This document shows, in pieces, positions 1-10,851 of a DNA stretch of 64,000 nucleotides. This DNA comes from Rhizophagus clarus. Its lineage: Eukaryota > Glomeromycota > Glomeromycetes > Glomerales > Glomeraceae. Both the position numbers and the translations under genes were made by a program. The stretch's first letter is position 1. Each line of letters starts with the position of its first letter. The DNA lies in contig BLAL01000009.1 of NCBI GenBank assembly GCA_015698045.1, positions 248,001 to 312,000 of the forward strand. Reading direction: 5' to 3'. The notes beneath the pieces are model-generated. The model worked only from the letters and a program-made list of their open reading frames with translations. It ran no database searches and was not told where the DNA came from.

Positions 1-600
1 AAAATTTCAAGATATATATATAACCTACTTATCGTGCACCTTCTAAGAATAGTGCACGTTATATTAATCATTGCTGCTATCAGTGACGTTTTACTTATAT
101 ACATGTTGAGGAGCAGATTAATAATGATTTAAGTATTTAACCTTAATTTTTTTAGGTTGTTAGACAAAATTACGAATCTGGACTTTAAAATTATGTAAGT
201 AAAGGAGATGGGATCACAATATTTCTTATTTTTTTAAGGGAATATTTCTACCACTTTTCAAATTCTTCTCTTTTTCTTTTTTTTAGGTTGCCAGATGAAT
301 AATATGATCTGAACTTTAGAATTTAGGTAAAAAGGGTGTTGGAAAGCAGGTTTTTTTGTTATGTTCTTCAAGAAATATTACTAAATGTATCTTCTTTTTT
401 TTAGATTACCAGATTTTTGGAAAAACTCAGACTTGAAATGCAAGTAGGTTAGCGGGAAAGTGGGAATAGATTTTTTTAATATATTGAAAAAATGTACTAA
501 CGTTTCTTCTATTTTTTTTGGTTTTTTTAAATTGCCAAATTCTTTATGTGAACCCAGACTTGGAATATATGCAAGTTGATTAACAGAAGGAATTAACAGA
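1..600 (+). repeat. Exon-like tandem array A, about 4 units
   Basis: About four diverged units with a period near 120 bp have cores at about 165, 287, 404 and 530. Each has a T-rich tract ending in AG, then a core starting GTTGCCAGA or a variant, then a GTAAG- or GTAAA-like end. The core resembles array C at 7300-8012 in reverse orientation (shared GAACCCAGACTTG). Several units have in-frame stops, so this copy is decayed. The array may continue left of the window. Confidence 0.6.
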
Positions 601-1231
601 GGGAATTTTATTATATATTGCTTTATTTATATACAATAAATAAATATAATAAATTACTTTATATTATACTTTTATATAATAAAATTATAATAATTATTAT
701 ATATATAATTAAAAGTTATTTTATGTATAAAAATTACAATATAACGTTATAATGATAAAAAACCCAAAATCTATTTTGACCCTCATAATTCATTTGACCC
801 TTGTAAGTCATAATTTATTTCAACCTTTGTAACCTATTGTAACCTTTGTAATTCATTCAAACCCTATAATTAATTATGACTGTCAAAATTCATCATTTCA
901 GTTTTACTTATAATCCAAAGGGCTGAGAAGTCATCTAAAAAAGATAAAAGAGAGGGAAAGAGAAAAAATAGGAAAGACGAAAGCGTGAAAAAGGAACTGG
1001 AAGGAGAATGGGAAATAACAAAAGTGATTTTAGCTGAAATCTAATTGAAATCATATGATGATTTCAACTATAATAGTGATTATAAAAGTTGTATATAAAA
1101 TAAACCAATTAGCAACTAATAATATATATATATTGGTCATCAATCTGATGTGTCAATTAGTAACTGATTGATAACTGGTAAATAATTGTTTGAAAATATT
1201 CACATATTAAAATCAAATTTACATTTGCAAT
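601..1231. other. AT-rich stretch without a gene
   Basis: I see no coding frame. About 770-900 contains loosely repeated short segments of the type TTTGACCCTTGTAA and CAACCTTTGTAACC. The rest is AT-rich sequence and a short purine-rich patch at about 930-1020. Confidence 0.5.
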
Positions 1232-1480
1232 CCTATATTTTTTGATAATAAAATTAAAATTATAATTATAAATTTTTTAACTGTACACCAATCAGTCACC
1301 AATTGGTCACATGACTGATTGATGACCAATTGGAATTTATGCCTGATTGATGACTGATTGGTATCAGATTGAAAGAATCAGTTTCCAATTGGTCACCAAT
1401 TGGTCATATGATCGATTGATAACCGATTGGAATTTATGCCTAATTGATGACTGATTGGTGACTGATTTGACTTTGTTTGA
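1232..1480. repeat. CAATTGGTCA / TGACTGATTG repeat block
   Basis: Two direct copies of about 65 bp begin near 1291 and 1398 (period about 107 bp). Each combines CAATTGGTCAYATGA, GATTGATRACC and GGAATTTATGCCT. The block is full of partly palindromic GATTGGT/ACCAATT words and can fold on itself. Diverged words of the same type occur at 1130-1185. No coding capacity. Confidence 0.6.
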
Positions 1481-1754
1481 CCTGTGAAAAGGTTCAGATC
1501 AAAATCATTTTGACCATTTCAACTATTTTGAAAGTCAAAATTAACCAATTTCAGTTTCATATATAGGTAAAAGATTTGAAATAATTTTTTTTAATAAAAT
1601 ATTTCTAATATTTCAAGTTTTTTTTTTTTTTATAAATAATCAGTTCTTTAGGTACTTTGTATGTGTAAAAAATTCAGTAAGAGATTTTTAATTAAATTGA
1701 TTCATTACATTTTAATAAAATGATCACTAATGTTTTATTTATTTTATTTTACAG

Positions 1755-1832
1755 ACAGTTTCTTGAAATATTTGAATGCATACATGCAGAATTTTGGTAG
1801 TTTTGGAATTCTTTACAGCTTTTGATTTGCAA
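1755..1832 (+). other. Isolated exon-like segment
   Basis: A TTTTATTTTACAG acceptor precedes 78 nt that end at a CAA|GTAAGT donor (GT at 1833). One frame is open for nearly all of it (residues start SFLKYLNAYMQNFG) before a TGA close to the donor. It is a single copy here, unlike the arrays. It may be a leftover exon or chance in AT-rich DNA. Confidence 0.3.
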
Positions 1833-2589
1833 GTAAGTTTTAAAAAAATAATTTAAAACTTTATTTAAAAACCATTTTTTATTAATTTTTTTTCAATTTT
1901 CATTTTTAGAATTTTAATTTCATTTATAATTTGATTATAATAAATCTCCAATCTGACTTTAACTTTATTATTAAAATCAGAAAAGCAAGTCTGCAGATTT
2001 TTACATTATCAGATGCTTGTATTAGGAAAATGTGATTGGTAATGAAGATTTACTATGTTTATTTAATTTTAAAATAATTTTTATTATTGACTGAAGTGAA
2101 GCGAAGGACTATATATGTTTATAAACGTTAATGACATATAAAGATCACATGACAATATGCGAAGTCTGATTATTCACATGCATTGCATCATTAAAATTTT
2201 GTGCTACATTGATAAATAACAAAGATAAAAATAAATGATAAATTTTTTTTTGCTCTGGACTTATAACGGTTTCTGTTTCTTAGTAGTATTATAGTATTTG
2301 TATTATTTGATAAATTTATTATAAATTTATTATAAATTCATTATAAATTAAATTTAGAATGTTATTATTTAGTAACCCTATTACCATAGTGATCCCTATC
2401 ACGTGATTTAAATAAAATTTTTGATTGACAAATTTTAAAATTTTTAAATCACAAACAAAAGAATATTTTTCTGAACTTTATTTACTTTACAAGTTTGAAA
2501 ACTTAAAGCTATGTAATTTATTAATTAATCTAAAATTTACATATTCTATTGATATTATTGTATGCTTTTTTATCTAAGATAAGGGAATA
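1833..2589. other. AT-rich stretch without a gene
   Basis: No frame or element is recognised. A short TTTATTATAAATT-type repeat at about 2305-2350 recurs at about 3885-3925. Confidence 0.5.
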
Positions 2590-3560
2590 TACTAATAAAA
2601 AATTTGAACAATAATAAAAAGAAGAGTAAGAAATGAAGAGTGATAGAAAGAATAAAAAAAAAAAACTAAAGAAAAAATTAAGAGTAAGAGGGGGATTAAA
2701 AAGAGATAAAAATAACAAAGAGAAGAATAAAAAGGAATGGAAATAACAAGATAAATAAAAGAGAATAAAATAATAAAGAAATAAAAATGAATAAAAAATA
2801 AAGAAAATAAAAAAAGTGAGAAAGAAATAAAAGTAACGGGAGAGAAATGAAAGGGAATGAAAACAATAAAGAGAAAGTAAAAGTGAACAAAAATAACAAA
2901 AGAAGCAAAGTTAACAAAGAGGAAAGAAACAGAAAAAAACAAATAAGTAATAAAAGAGAAATAGCAAGAAATAAAATAAGGAAAATAAAATAAAAAGAAT
3001 TGAAAGAAAGAGTATATGAATGAGTGAAAGAAATTAAGAAAAAAAGAAAAATAAAATAGGAAAAAATAAGAAAGAGAAGAAACGAGAAAGAAAACAAAGT
3101 GAATAAAATAAAAGAAAATGAAAGAAAAGTAAAAGAGTAGAATGAAAGAAACAAAGATAATAAAAAATAAAAAAGGAACAAAAAAAATGCAAAAATAATG
3201 AAAAAAATAAAAGAGAACAAAAGGGAATAAAAAAGAAGCGAAAAAAAATAATAATTATAAAAAGGGATAAAAAAAACGAAAAATAAAAAAAAAAATGAAA
3301 GAAAATAAAAAAAATAAAAAGGAAATAAAAAAAAGTGAAAATAACAAAGGAAAATAAAAAGAAATGAAAGCAATAATTAAAAGGAACAGAAAACAAAAGG
3401 AAGTTAAAAGACACAAAAAAATTAAAGAGAAATAAAAGCAAAGAAGAAAATAAGAGAAGCAAAAAGAATAAAAGAGAATAGAATAAGTTAGTAAAGAATG
3501 ATAATTAATAAACAAAAATAAAAAAAAATAAAAGTAAAAAAATTACCTTAGTATTAACTA
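2590..3560 (+). repeat. Purine-only tract, about 970 bp
   Basis: The + strand is built almost entirely of A and G (words such as GAAAGAAA and AATAAAA), with few C and scattered T. The minus strand therefore shows overlapping open frames made of Phe, Leu, Ser and Tyr. These are by-products of base composition, not genes. Similar tracts lie at 6600-6790 and 10080-10800. Confidence 0.8.
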
Positions 3561-4552
3561 AGAGAAGAATAAAAGAATCTAAAAAGAACAAATTAGTTGA
3601 TAAGAAATGTAATATATATAAGAAATAAAGTGTAAGAGCAAATAAAAAAAATAAAAACACAAAATCAAAAGTGTACATATCTTAATTGTGAAACTAGAGG
3701 AGCCAAAAAGCCTAAAAAAAGCAAAGCTATTTTAATAAGAAATAAGTTATAAAAAAAAAAAAAAAAAAAGAAAAGCATACCTTGAGTTCTTAACTGTAAG
3801 CTGAGCAAAGGATTTAAAGAAAATTATTAAATATAGAATACAATTGTAAATAAGTGATGATAATGGTTGCCAATGACATTTTTCCATAAATTTATTATAA
3901 ATTCATTATAAATTTATTATAAAGTATTTTAAAACTGTTACCAAATAATTACAAAATGATTACAAAACTATTGTAATTTATCTGACATTATTTTGTAATG
4001 AAATTATAAATAATATAGTTTACACAATATATTAAACCTATATAAAAATAACATTATAATTATATCAAAAGCATATCAAAAAAATTAATATTTTTAGTAA
4101 AGTGTAAAAAATTACAAGTATCTCTTAATCTCTCTATTTCCTTTTCCACCTTCTTTCTTTAATTTTATTGCTAATACTTTTCTTATATACCTTATCCAAG
4201 AAATCAATTATCTCTTCATTGTTACCATTAAGATCACTAAATGCTTATTCTACTTTATTATTGAGTTAGTTTATTACAGAATCAGGTATATTAACAGTTA
4301 GTACTATCACTTCTTCATTATTTTGTATCTAACCAAATGACAATATTATCTTATTCACTGCTAAACTCTATTCTAATAATGCAAGTTTAATCTCAAGCTT
4401 TTCTTAGTAAAACTTATCGAAAGTATGTTTGCCATTTAATAAGGCTTTGTTACAAATATACAGTCATAGTTAAAAAAAATATATTTTATTTATATTTTAA
4501 TTATAAAGTATCTTATCAAAACTTTAATAATTTTTTTATTAACACTTCTTAA
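3561..4552. other. AT-rich stretch without a gene
   Basis: No convincing gene. It contains a poly-A run near 3750-3770, TTTATTATAAATT repeats at about 3885-3925, and a weak minus-strand exon-like segment ending at a GTATGC donor near 3780. Its right end holds the TAA target site of the following CACTA-like element. Confidence 0.45.
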
Positions 4553-4936
4553 TACTAGTCGAAAAAGGATAATTTGGCCTAAATTTGACCAGGTCAAATA
4601 TAGGTCAAATGATGATCTAACCTATGTCAAATTGAGGCTGATTTTTTTGGCGCATTTAGGGTGCCAATCGTCTCAAATTCAGAAAGAAAATTCAACCATC
4701 ATTTAACCTATATTAGAACATTATTACATATTTATTCAACCCTAAAAAAAACTATATTCGACTACTGTATGTAATCTGAATATAATTGATAAATAGGTCG
4801 AACTAGAGGTTTTTCAAGGTCAAATAATAGTAGTTTTATTAACATTTTATTTATAGCTACATATTATAATATTATATAAAAATCTATCTAACATTTATCT
4901 ATCTATATATTATCACTTGTTATTATTCATATTAAT

Positions 4937-5043
4937 CTATCCGCCATTATATCCACAATCATTATCTACACAATCAAGTATCCTAAAAAATTCTAAATCA
5001 TTCTTGCTAAATTTTGCGTCCAGAGAGCCGAAAAACAAACTGT
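4937..5043 (-). other. Candidate terminal exon of array B
   Basis: On the minus strand a T-rich tract ending TAG (acceptor at 5044-5045) is followed by 107 nt open in the phase that reads SLFFGSLDAKF, and ending NDCGYNGG before a TAG stop at 4937-4939. The internal array-B units have a donor instead. This last unit has none and reads on to its own stop, as a 3' terminal exon would. Product unknown, 34 residues in this exon. Confidence 0.4.
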
Positions 5044-5700
5044 CTAAAAAAAAAGAAAAAATAAATTAGTAATTATTTTTCAAAAGGCGAAAGAAATCTT
5101 AAAAAAAAAACATACTCGCCGAATTCTTGCATTAAAAAAACACACCATCAAATCCACACATCCAAAGATTGGAGGTTCGTCAAAGATCATTCTTGTCGAA
5201 TTTCGCGTTCAGAGAGCCAAAAAACAAATTATCTAAAAAAAAAGAAAAAATAAATTAGTAATTATTTTTCAAAAAATGAAAGAAATCTTAAAAAAAACAT
5301 ACTTACCAAATTCTTGCATTAAAAAAACACACCATCAAATCCACATATCCAAAAATTGGAGGTTCGTCAAAGATCATTCTTGTCGAATTTCACATCCAGA
5401 GAGCCGAGAAACAAACTATCTAAAAAAAAGAAAAAATAAATTAGTAATTATTTTTTAAAAGGCGAAAGAAATCTTAAAAAAAAACATACTTGCCGAATTC
5501 TTGCATTAAAAAAATACACTATCAAATCCACATCCAAAGATTGAAAGTTCATCAAAGATCATTCTTGTTGAATTTCGCGTCCAGAGAGCTGAAGAATAAA
5601 CTATCTAAAAAAAAGAAAAAATAAATTAGTAATTATTTTTAAAAGGCAAAAGAAATCTTAAAAAAAAATACTCTGAATTCTTACGTCAAAAAAACTGAAC
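4985..5700 (-). repeat. Exon-like tandem array B, period about 186 bp
   Basis: About four units (cores near 5001, 5188, 5374 and 5560) repeat at about 186 bp. On the minus strand each runs: T-rich tract and TAG acceptor, exon-like core of about 115 nt beginning with an AGTTTGTT-like word and containing GGCTCTCTGGACGCGAAATT, then a GTATGT donor. One phase encodes FFGSLDAKFDKN in several units but meets a shared TGA shortly after. The + strand frame at 5276-5458 is only the antisense of this repeat. Together with 5880-6600 it resembles a series of duplicated exons. Confidence 0.6.
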
Positions 5701-5879
5701 TTGCCTAAAAAAATAAAGAATTGAAACATTAGTAATCGTTTTGTTAAATAAATAAACTGAATATTTCATCTTACCGAAATTATATCAAAGATGTTGAAAA
5801 TTAGCCGTCTATAATTAAAATAATCAAAATATTAATACATGATTCATTAAAAAAATAAATTTAATTAAAAATAAAAAAA

Positions 5880-6595
5880 AAAATATTAAAACTCACTAAA
5901 AGCCGAGTTGTTAAAACCATCTTGTTGCTACCAAATTCCACACGAGTATCAACTATCTAAAAGGAGTAAAACAAGTTATTAATAAACGTCGTAAAAATTA
6001 CAAAATAAAATAAAAAAATTAAAATACTCACCAAAATCCTACACAAACTGAAGAGCTAGCCGTTTAAAAAAGAGTAAAAACAAGTCATTAGTAAATGTCG
6101 TAAAACATCAAAATAAAATAAAAAGATACTCCTGAGATCTTACTGAAGAGCCAACCGTCTAAAAGAAATGAAAAAAAATGAAAAGATACTCCCGAGATCC
6201 TACCGAAGAACCAACCGTCTAAAAAAAAATGAAAAAAAATGAAATTATTAACTGTCCTTTAGAAGTCATAGAATAAAAAAATTAAACTTTACAATTCTTA
6301 CCGAAACATCACGTCTAAAGAGCCGCAAAAAGAAATGGCCCCTAATGTCAAAGAATCAGTTGCCTGCAAAAAAAAATGAACTGTTAATAAAGTTTGTTTA
6401 AAGTTAAAAAAAAAAACAATTTCACTCACTAGATCCAAGGAAGAGATCTGAGAGAATACTAAATAAAAAAAAGTAACTGAACTTTTAGAAGCTGTTCATT
6501 AAATTAAGAGTAGTTAAAGAAAAAAAAATTATTACCATAAAATTTTGCGTCCAAAAGAGACCAAAATATCTGCTTAAAATGAGCCGTTTCATTGA
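5880..6595 (-). other. Series of diverged exon-like segments
   Basis: Minus-strand segments with acceptor and donor signals follow one another. 6302-6363 is 62 nt, preceded by TTTTGCAG and followed by GTAAGA; it is open and contains the peptide FCGSLDVMF. 5897-5956 is 60 nt, open, and contains VEFGSNKM. Shorter ones lie near 6550, 6440, 6190, 6140 and 6040. The GSLD peptide is shared with array B although the codons differ (TTA against CTG for Leu), which suggests coding ancestry. I cannot name the protein, and no single frame can be threaded through all segments. Confidence 0.45.
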
Positions 6596-6599
6596 GGAT

Positions 6600-6790
6600 T
6601 TTTTAAAGAAAGTGCGGGAGAAGTGGGAAAAGAGAAATTAAGAAAGGGAAGGAAAAGGGAAAAATAAAGGAAAATATGAAGGGAAGAAAAAGAAAGAAGG
6701 GGGAGAGATAAAAAATAGGGAAAGGACGAAAGGAGGTAAAAAACAAAAGGAAATGGTGAAAGAAAAAGGAAAGAAGTTTTAGAAACTTCA
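6600..6790 (+). repeat. Purine-only tract
   Basis: About 190 bp of GGGAAGAAAAA-type purine sequence on the + strand. The Phe/Leu-rich minus-strand frame across it reflects base composition. Confidence 0.65.
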
Positions 6791-6862
6791 TTAAATTTAG
6801 TCTTTTTTTTAAGCTTTAATTAGTTATGTGATACGTAACGTGACGCTTAATTAATATACACT

Positions 6863-8300
6863 TAAAGTTGCCTGCCAAAACTCAATAGGCCAATGTCGAA
6901 ATGTCGAAACTAAAAATATGTCAAAATTGCCAAAATTAAAACATCACTCTCGTGATATATGAAATATTAAGATTTTAGTCACAATTTGATTCAAAATTGA
7001 ACGATCCTAATTAATAAAGTTTATATAGATATTGATAAAGTTTGATACAAGTTTGATACAAGTTTGATACAAGTTTGATAGATTGATTGTAATTTGTAAC
7101 GTTCCGGCCATATAGCATACATATTAAAAATTTAGTAAAAAAAATTTAAAATTAAACACGTAAAAAACTAAAATTTATTGCAATACTTTATTTTATTGTT
7201 ATAATTGAAATTGACTTCTGGATTAAATAATAAATTATTACATTTAAAAAAAGTTTTTATATTATTGTTTGTAATAAAAAAATTTTATTGACCGGGTTCA
7301 TCTAAAAGTTTGACAATCTAAAAAAATAAAAAAGAAACATTAGTACGTTTTTTTAATATATTAAAAAAATTTCTCCTACTATTCACTAAATTTACTTACG
7401 TACATTTCAAGTCCAGGTTCGTTCAAAAAGTCTGGTAACCTAAAGAAAAAAAAAAAGAAATAGAAGAAACGTTAGTATGTTTCTTCAATAGTATGTTTCT
7501 ATAATATATTAAAAAAAAATCCCCTTCCACTTCCCACTAATTTTCTTGCGTACTTTTCAAGTCTATGGGTTCGTTCAAGAAGTTTGGCAACCTAAAGAAA
7601 AAAAAAAGAAATAGAAGAAACGTTAGTATGTTTCTTCAATATATTAAAAAAAAATCCCCTCCCACTTCCCATTAATTTTCTTGCGTACTTTTCAAGTCTG
7701 TGGGTTCGTTCAAGAAGTTTGGCAACCTAAAGAAAAAAAAAAGAAATAGAAGAAACGTTAGTATGTTTCTTCAATATATTAAAAAAAAATTCCCTTCCAC
7801 TTCTCACTAACTTACTTGCGTACTTTTCAAGTCTGGGTTCATCCAAGAAGTCTGGCAACCTAAAGAAAAAAAAAGACATATGTAGATAGAAGAAATATTA
7901 GTATGTTTTTTCAATATATTAAAAAAAAATCCCCTCTCATTCCCCTATTAACTTACTTGCGCACATTTCAAGTTTGGGTTTATCCAAGAAGTCTGGCAAC
8001 CTAAAGCAAAAAAAAATAAAAATAAAATTTTTTTTTTTATCCGGTTTAAAAAAAACTGTAACCATTTTTTTTTTCAAAAAAAAGATTATCTACGATCAGT
8101 AAATTGACTCATATGACCAATATTAAAATTAATCAGAAATCTGCAAATCGCAGATTAGTGAATGCTGAAACTATTGAAATAGATTCAGTATGTCAAAACT
8201 ATTTTGGCATTTTGACAAATCAGAAGGTCAATGTTAAAATGTCAAAATAGTTTCGACAATTTCGATATGTCAAAACTCCTTAGTTTCGGCAGGCAACTTT
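6863..8300. mobile_element. Mutator-like non-autonomous element nested in the CACTA-like element
   Basis: The ends are TAAAGTTGCCTGCCAAAACT on the left and, reverse-complemented, AAAGTTGCCTGCCGAAACTA on the right. Inverted similarity continues inward with GTCGAAA and TGTCAAAA words. The flanks carry a perfect 9-bp direct repeat ATATACACT (6854-6862 and 8301-8309), the size typical of Mutator-like elements. Length is about 1.44 kb with no transposase frame. It contains exon-like array C on the minus strand. The same termini occur at 24135-24557. Confidence 0.72.
7300..8012 (-). repeat. Exon-like tandem array C, about 6 units
   Basis: On the minus strand each unit has a T-rich tract ending CTTTAG, then a core starting GTTGCCAGACTTCTTGGATG and containing GAACCCAGACTTG, then in the better copies GCAA|GTAAGT. 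Units lie near 7313, 7441, 7591, 7729, 7861 and 8001, period about 130-150 bp. One phase reads LPDFLDEPRLEKYA. Some copies have lost the donor (GAAAAT for GTAAGT). It is the inverted counterpart of array A. Confidence 0.62.
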
Positions 8301-8443
8301 ATATACACTATTCGACTATAATTCAACAATATCGAATATATGTTTAATTGTAGATCATTACTAATTGAGGTCGAATAATTTTTAATTTTGGTCGAATATA
8401 GGTCAAATTTTATTAAGGCCGAATATTCCTTTTTCGACTAGTG

Positions 8444-9237
8444 TAAATTATGATAGGTTTATATTCAAAAAAATAGCACGATGATAGATAACTAAAATAT
8501 ATACTATATATGAAAAATCTGCTTTATCTAAATTATACTAGCTCTACCAATATTTGATCTGATTAGACTATCAAAATGAATATCAAATTGATCAGTTTAA
8601 TTATGATTAGTCAATCTAATTTAAAATTGCTACTACAATAGTCAATTATATAACTGAATAATTAATAAATACCCTCTTAAATTATCTAAATCACTTTATT
8701 TTGCTTACCAATAAATTAATTTTATAACTTTTTTTTTATTATATCATTCTTATATTATATTACAATTATTACAATCTGAATAATGATAAAATTATTCAAA
8801 TCACTTTTACTATACTTATATCATTCTGATATTATTGATAATTTTTATTTTATTACTCATCAGTCTTATTTTACTTTCTAAATTTTTATTTAAAAATTTT
8901 TTTTTAGCAATTTACTTTTCAATCTTTTCACCTAATTTATTGAAACATCTATAGTTTGTAGCTAAGGAAAATTATAAGGCAAAGTCTCAATAATTTCCAG
9001 TAGTTTTCACAAGTAAGTTATACTTTTTCTTTTAAATTAATATAATTATTATTCTCAAAAAGCATAAAATTTAGTTGTCATTCTTTCACTAGTTTCAAAA
9101 TAAACTGGTAATATTAATTTCTATCTACCATAAATTACATATTTTTCAAAGAAATTAAATTATTATTTTATTATTTATTTAGTATTTCCAAATATCTTTT
9201 CAGTTATATATAATACCATTTCTATTAGTTATCTATA
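8444..9237. other. AT-rich stretch without a gene
   Basis: No element or coding frame is recognised beyond chance. Confidence 0.5.
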
Positions 9238-9471
9238 ATGCCAAGAGTGATAATTTCAAGATCAAGTTTAAGATCAAATTCATTGGCAAATATTTTAACT
9301 AATATTAATAACAGGTTAAACAGCCTTAAAAATTCTGTAAATTCTATCAAAAATTCAATAATCAGTTTTGAAAATTCTGTTAAAAAATCAATAATTAGAC
9401 TTGAAAATTCTGTCAAAGATTCATTGCGATTTCATATATATATTATTTTCATTTATAATAAGAAGATCTAA
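9238..9471 (+). CDS. Small Asn/Ser/Lys-rich coiled-coil-like frame, doubtful
   Basis: An ATG-started frame of 77 codons contains near-repeats of SLKNSVNSIKNSIISFENSV with hydrophobic residues every three to four positions, consistent with a short amphipathic helix or coiled coil. The end (HIYIIFIYNKKI) looks like untranslated AT-rich sequence. The DNA is itself repetitive (AATTCTGTNAAAAA), and the opposite strand is also open, so it may be a fragment of a larger decayed gene or a chance product. I do not recognise a family. No neighbour suggests a role. Confidence 0.2.
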   Translation: MPRVIISRSSLRSNSLANILTNINNRLNSLKNSVNSIKNSIISFENSVKKSIIRLENSVKDSLRFHIYIIFIYNKKI

Positions 9472-9663
9472 TTTTTATTTTTGCTATTTGAATTAAATTA
9501 TATCTAAAAATTTCTTTTAAAGAAATTGTATTTAACATATCGGCGGATTTATTTCATCATCCAAATATATTAAATTTTGTTATACAATGTATTATAAAAG
9601 TTAAAGATATGCAATATAATAATCCAAAAAAAGTGCGTACAATTTTAAAAAATGCAATTTAGG

Positions 9664-9778
9664 ACGATTTTAATTTTGGCCAGAATTAACATAATTTTGG
9701 CTAGATTTAACATAATTTTGGCTAGATTTAACATAATTTTGGCTAGATTTAACATAATTTTGGCTAGATTTAATATAC
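9664..9778. repeat. 21-bp minisatellite, about 4.5 copies
   Basis: The unit ATAATTTTGGCTAGATTTAAC is repeated head to tail with one or two variants (GGCCAGAATTAAC in the first copy). Similar TTTTGGCCAGAATT words occur in inverted-repeat elements at 16.5 kb, 19.3 kb and 20.6 kb. Confidence 0.75.
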
Positions 9779-10079
9779 CGTAACTGGTAATATGATAGTA
9801 ATGATATTTAGTCAAACAAAAAAGAAAAAAACTTTAACGTTACAATCTATAAAATCTATAATTACAAAGACAATTTCATATTTAATAATTTGTTGAATAA
9901 TAATTAATATCACTATAAAAGAAAATTGTATGAAAGAAATTATATTTTAATCAAAAGAAAAAAAATTATACCACAATGTATATATGATTTTATAAAAAAA
10001 TTGAACCACAATTGCACAATTTTAACTGTAATATTAATGCTATAGTTCTGTATTAATTGCAAATGCACTGCAATATATA
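9779..10079. other. AT-rich stretch without a gene
   Basis: Nothing recognisable. Minus-strand frames here extend from the neighbouring purine tract. Confidence 0.5.
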
Positions 10080-10800
10080 AGAATGGAAAATACAGTAAGA
10101 AAGGATGACAGAAGAATAAAGGAAAGAAGAGATAAATGAAAAGGGATGAAGGGAAGCAAAGATAATCAAAGAGAAATGAAGAAGGAACAAAAAAGATAAA
10201 GGATAGTGAAAAGGAATGAATGAAACAAAAAAAGAATAAAAATGAATGAGAAAACAAAAGGGAAATGAAAAGGAATAAAGAGAATGAAAAAAAAATAAAA
10301 GAAACAAAGATGGAATTAAAAGGAATGAAAGAAACAAATAGCGAATGAAAAAAAAACAGGGGGAATAAAAGAGAATGAAAGGAAGCAAAGGAGGAATGAA
10401 AATCAATAAAGGGAATGAAAAAAAAGCAACAAAAAAAGCCAAAGAGTAATGAGAGAAATAAAAAAAGCAATGAAAGAAATCAAAGATCAATGAAAGAAAT
10501 GGAAAAAACAATGAAAGAAACCAAAGATAAATTAAAGAAATGAAAAAAGCAACGAAAGAAACTAAAAATCAATGAAAGAAACCAAAAAGGCAATGAAAGA
10601 AACAATGACAAAAGGAACAAACAATCAATGAAAGGAATAACAAAGGGAACCACAAAAGATCAATGAAAGAACCATGGAAAGAAACGAAAGAAACAATGAA
10701 AAAAAGAAACAAAGAAACCATGAAAATAAGAGAAATAAAAAAATGAAAGAAAAGCCAGAACACCCACCCATAGAAAAAAGAAAAAGAAAACGGTTAATAT
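10080..10800 (+). repeat. Purine-rich minisatellite, AATGAAAGAAAC type
   Basis: The + strand is almost only A and G with repeated CAATGAAAGAAACCAAAGAT-like words, clearest at 10450-10740. The long Phe/Ser/Leu frames on the minus strand are compositional. The tract lies directly 3' (minus sense) of the micro-exon series at 10852-11102. Confidence 0.7.
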
Positions 10801-10851
10801 CATCTTAAAAGAAAAATAAAATAACAAGAGAGAGAGACGTAAAAGACTTAC

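Larger units (their letters stand above)
4553..8443. mobile_element. CACTA-like non-autonomous DNA transposon
   Basis: The left end reads TACTAGTCGAAAAAGGATAA. The right end, reverse-complemented, reads CACTAGTCGAAAAAGGAATA, and both go on to a GGCC and a TTTGACC word. The 3 bp outside each end are TAA (4550-4552 and 8444-8446), the duplication size known for CACTA/EnSpm elements. Short AGGTCAAAT/ATTCGACC words repeat next to the ends, as CACTA subterminal repeats do. No transposase frame is visible inside. The interior holds exon-like arrays (4937-6600, minus strand) and a nested Mutator-like element at 6863-8300. Superfamily assignment rests on termini and duplication only. Confidence 0.68.

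Noticed and set aside
2530..3515. Several overlapping minus-strand frames rich in Phe, Leu, Ser and Tyr
   Set aside because: They overlap in different frames over one purine-only tract, have no domain or balanced composition, and follow directly from base content.
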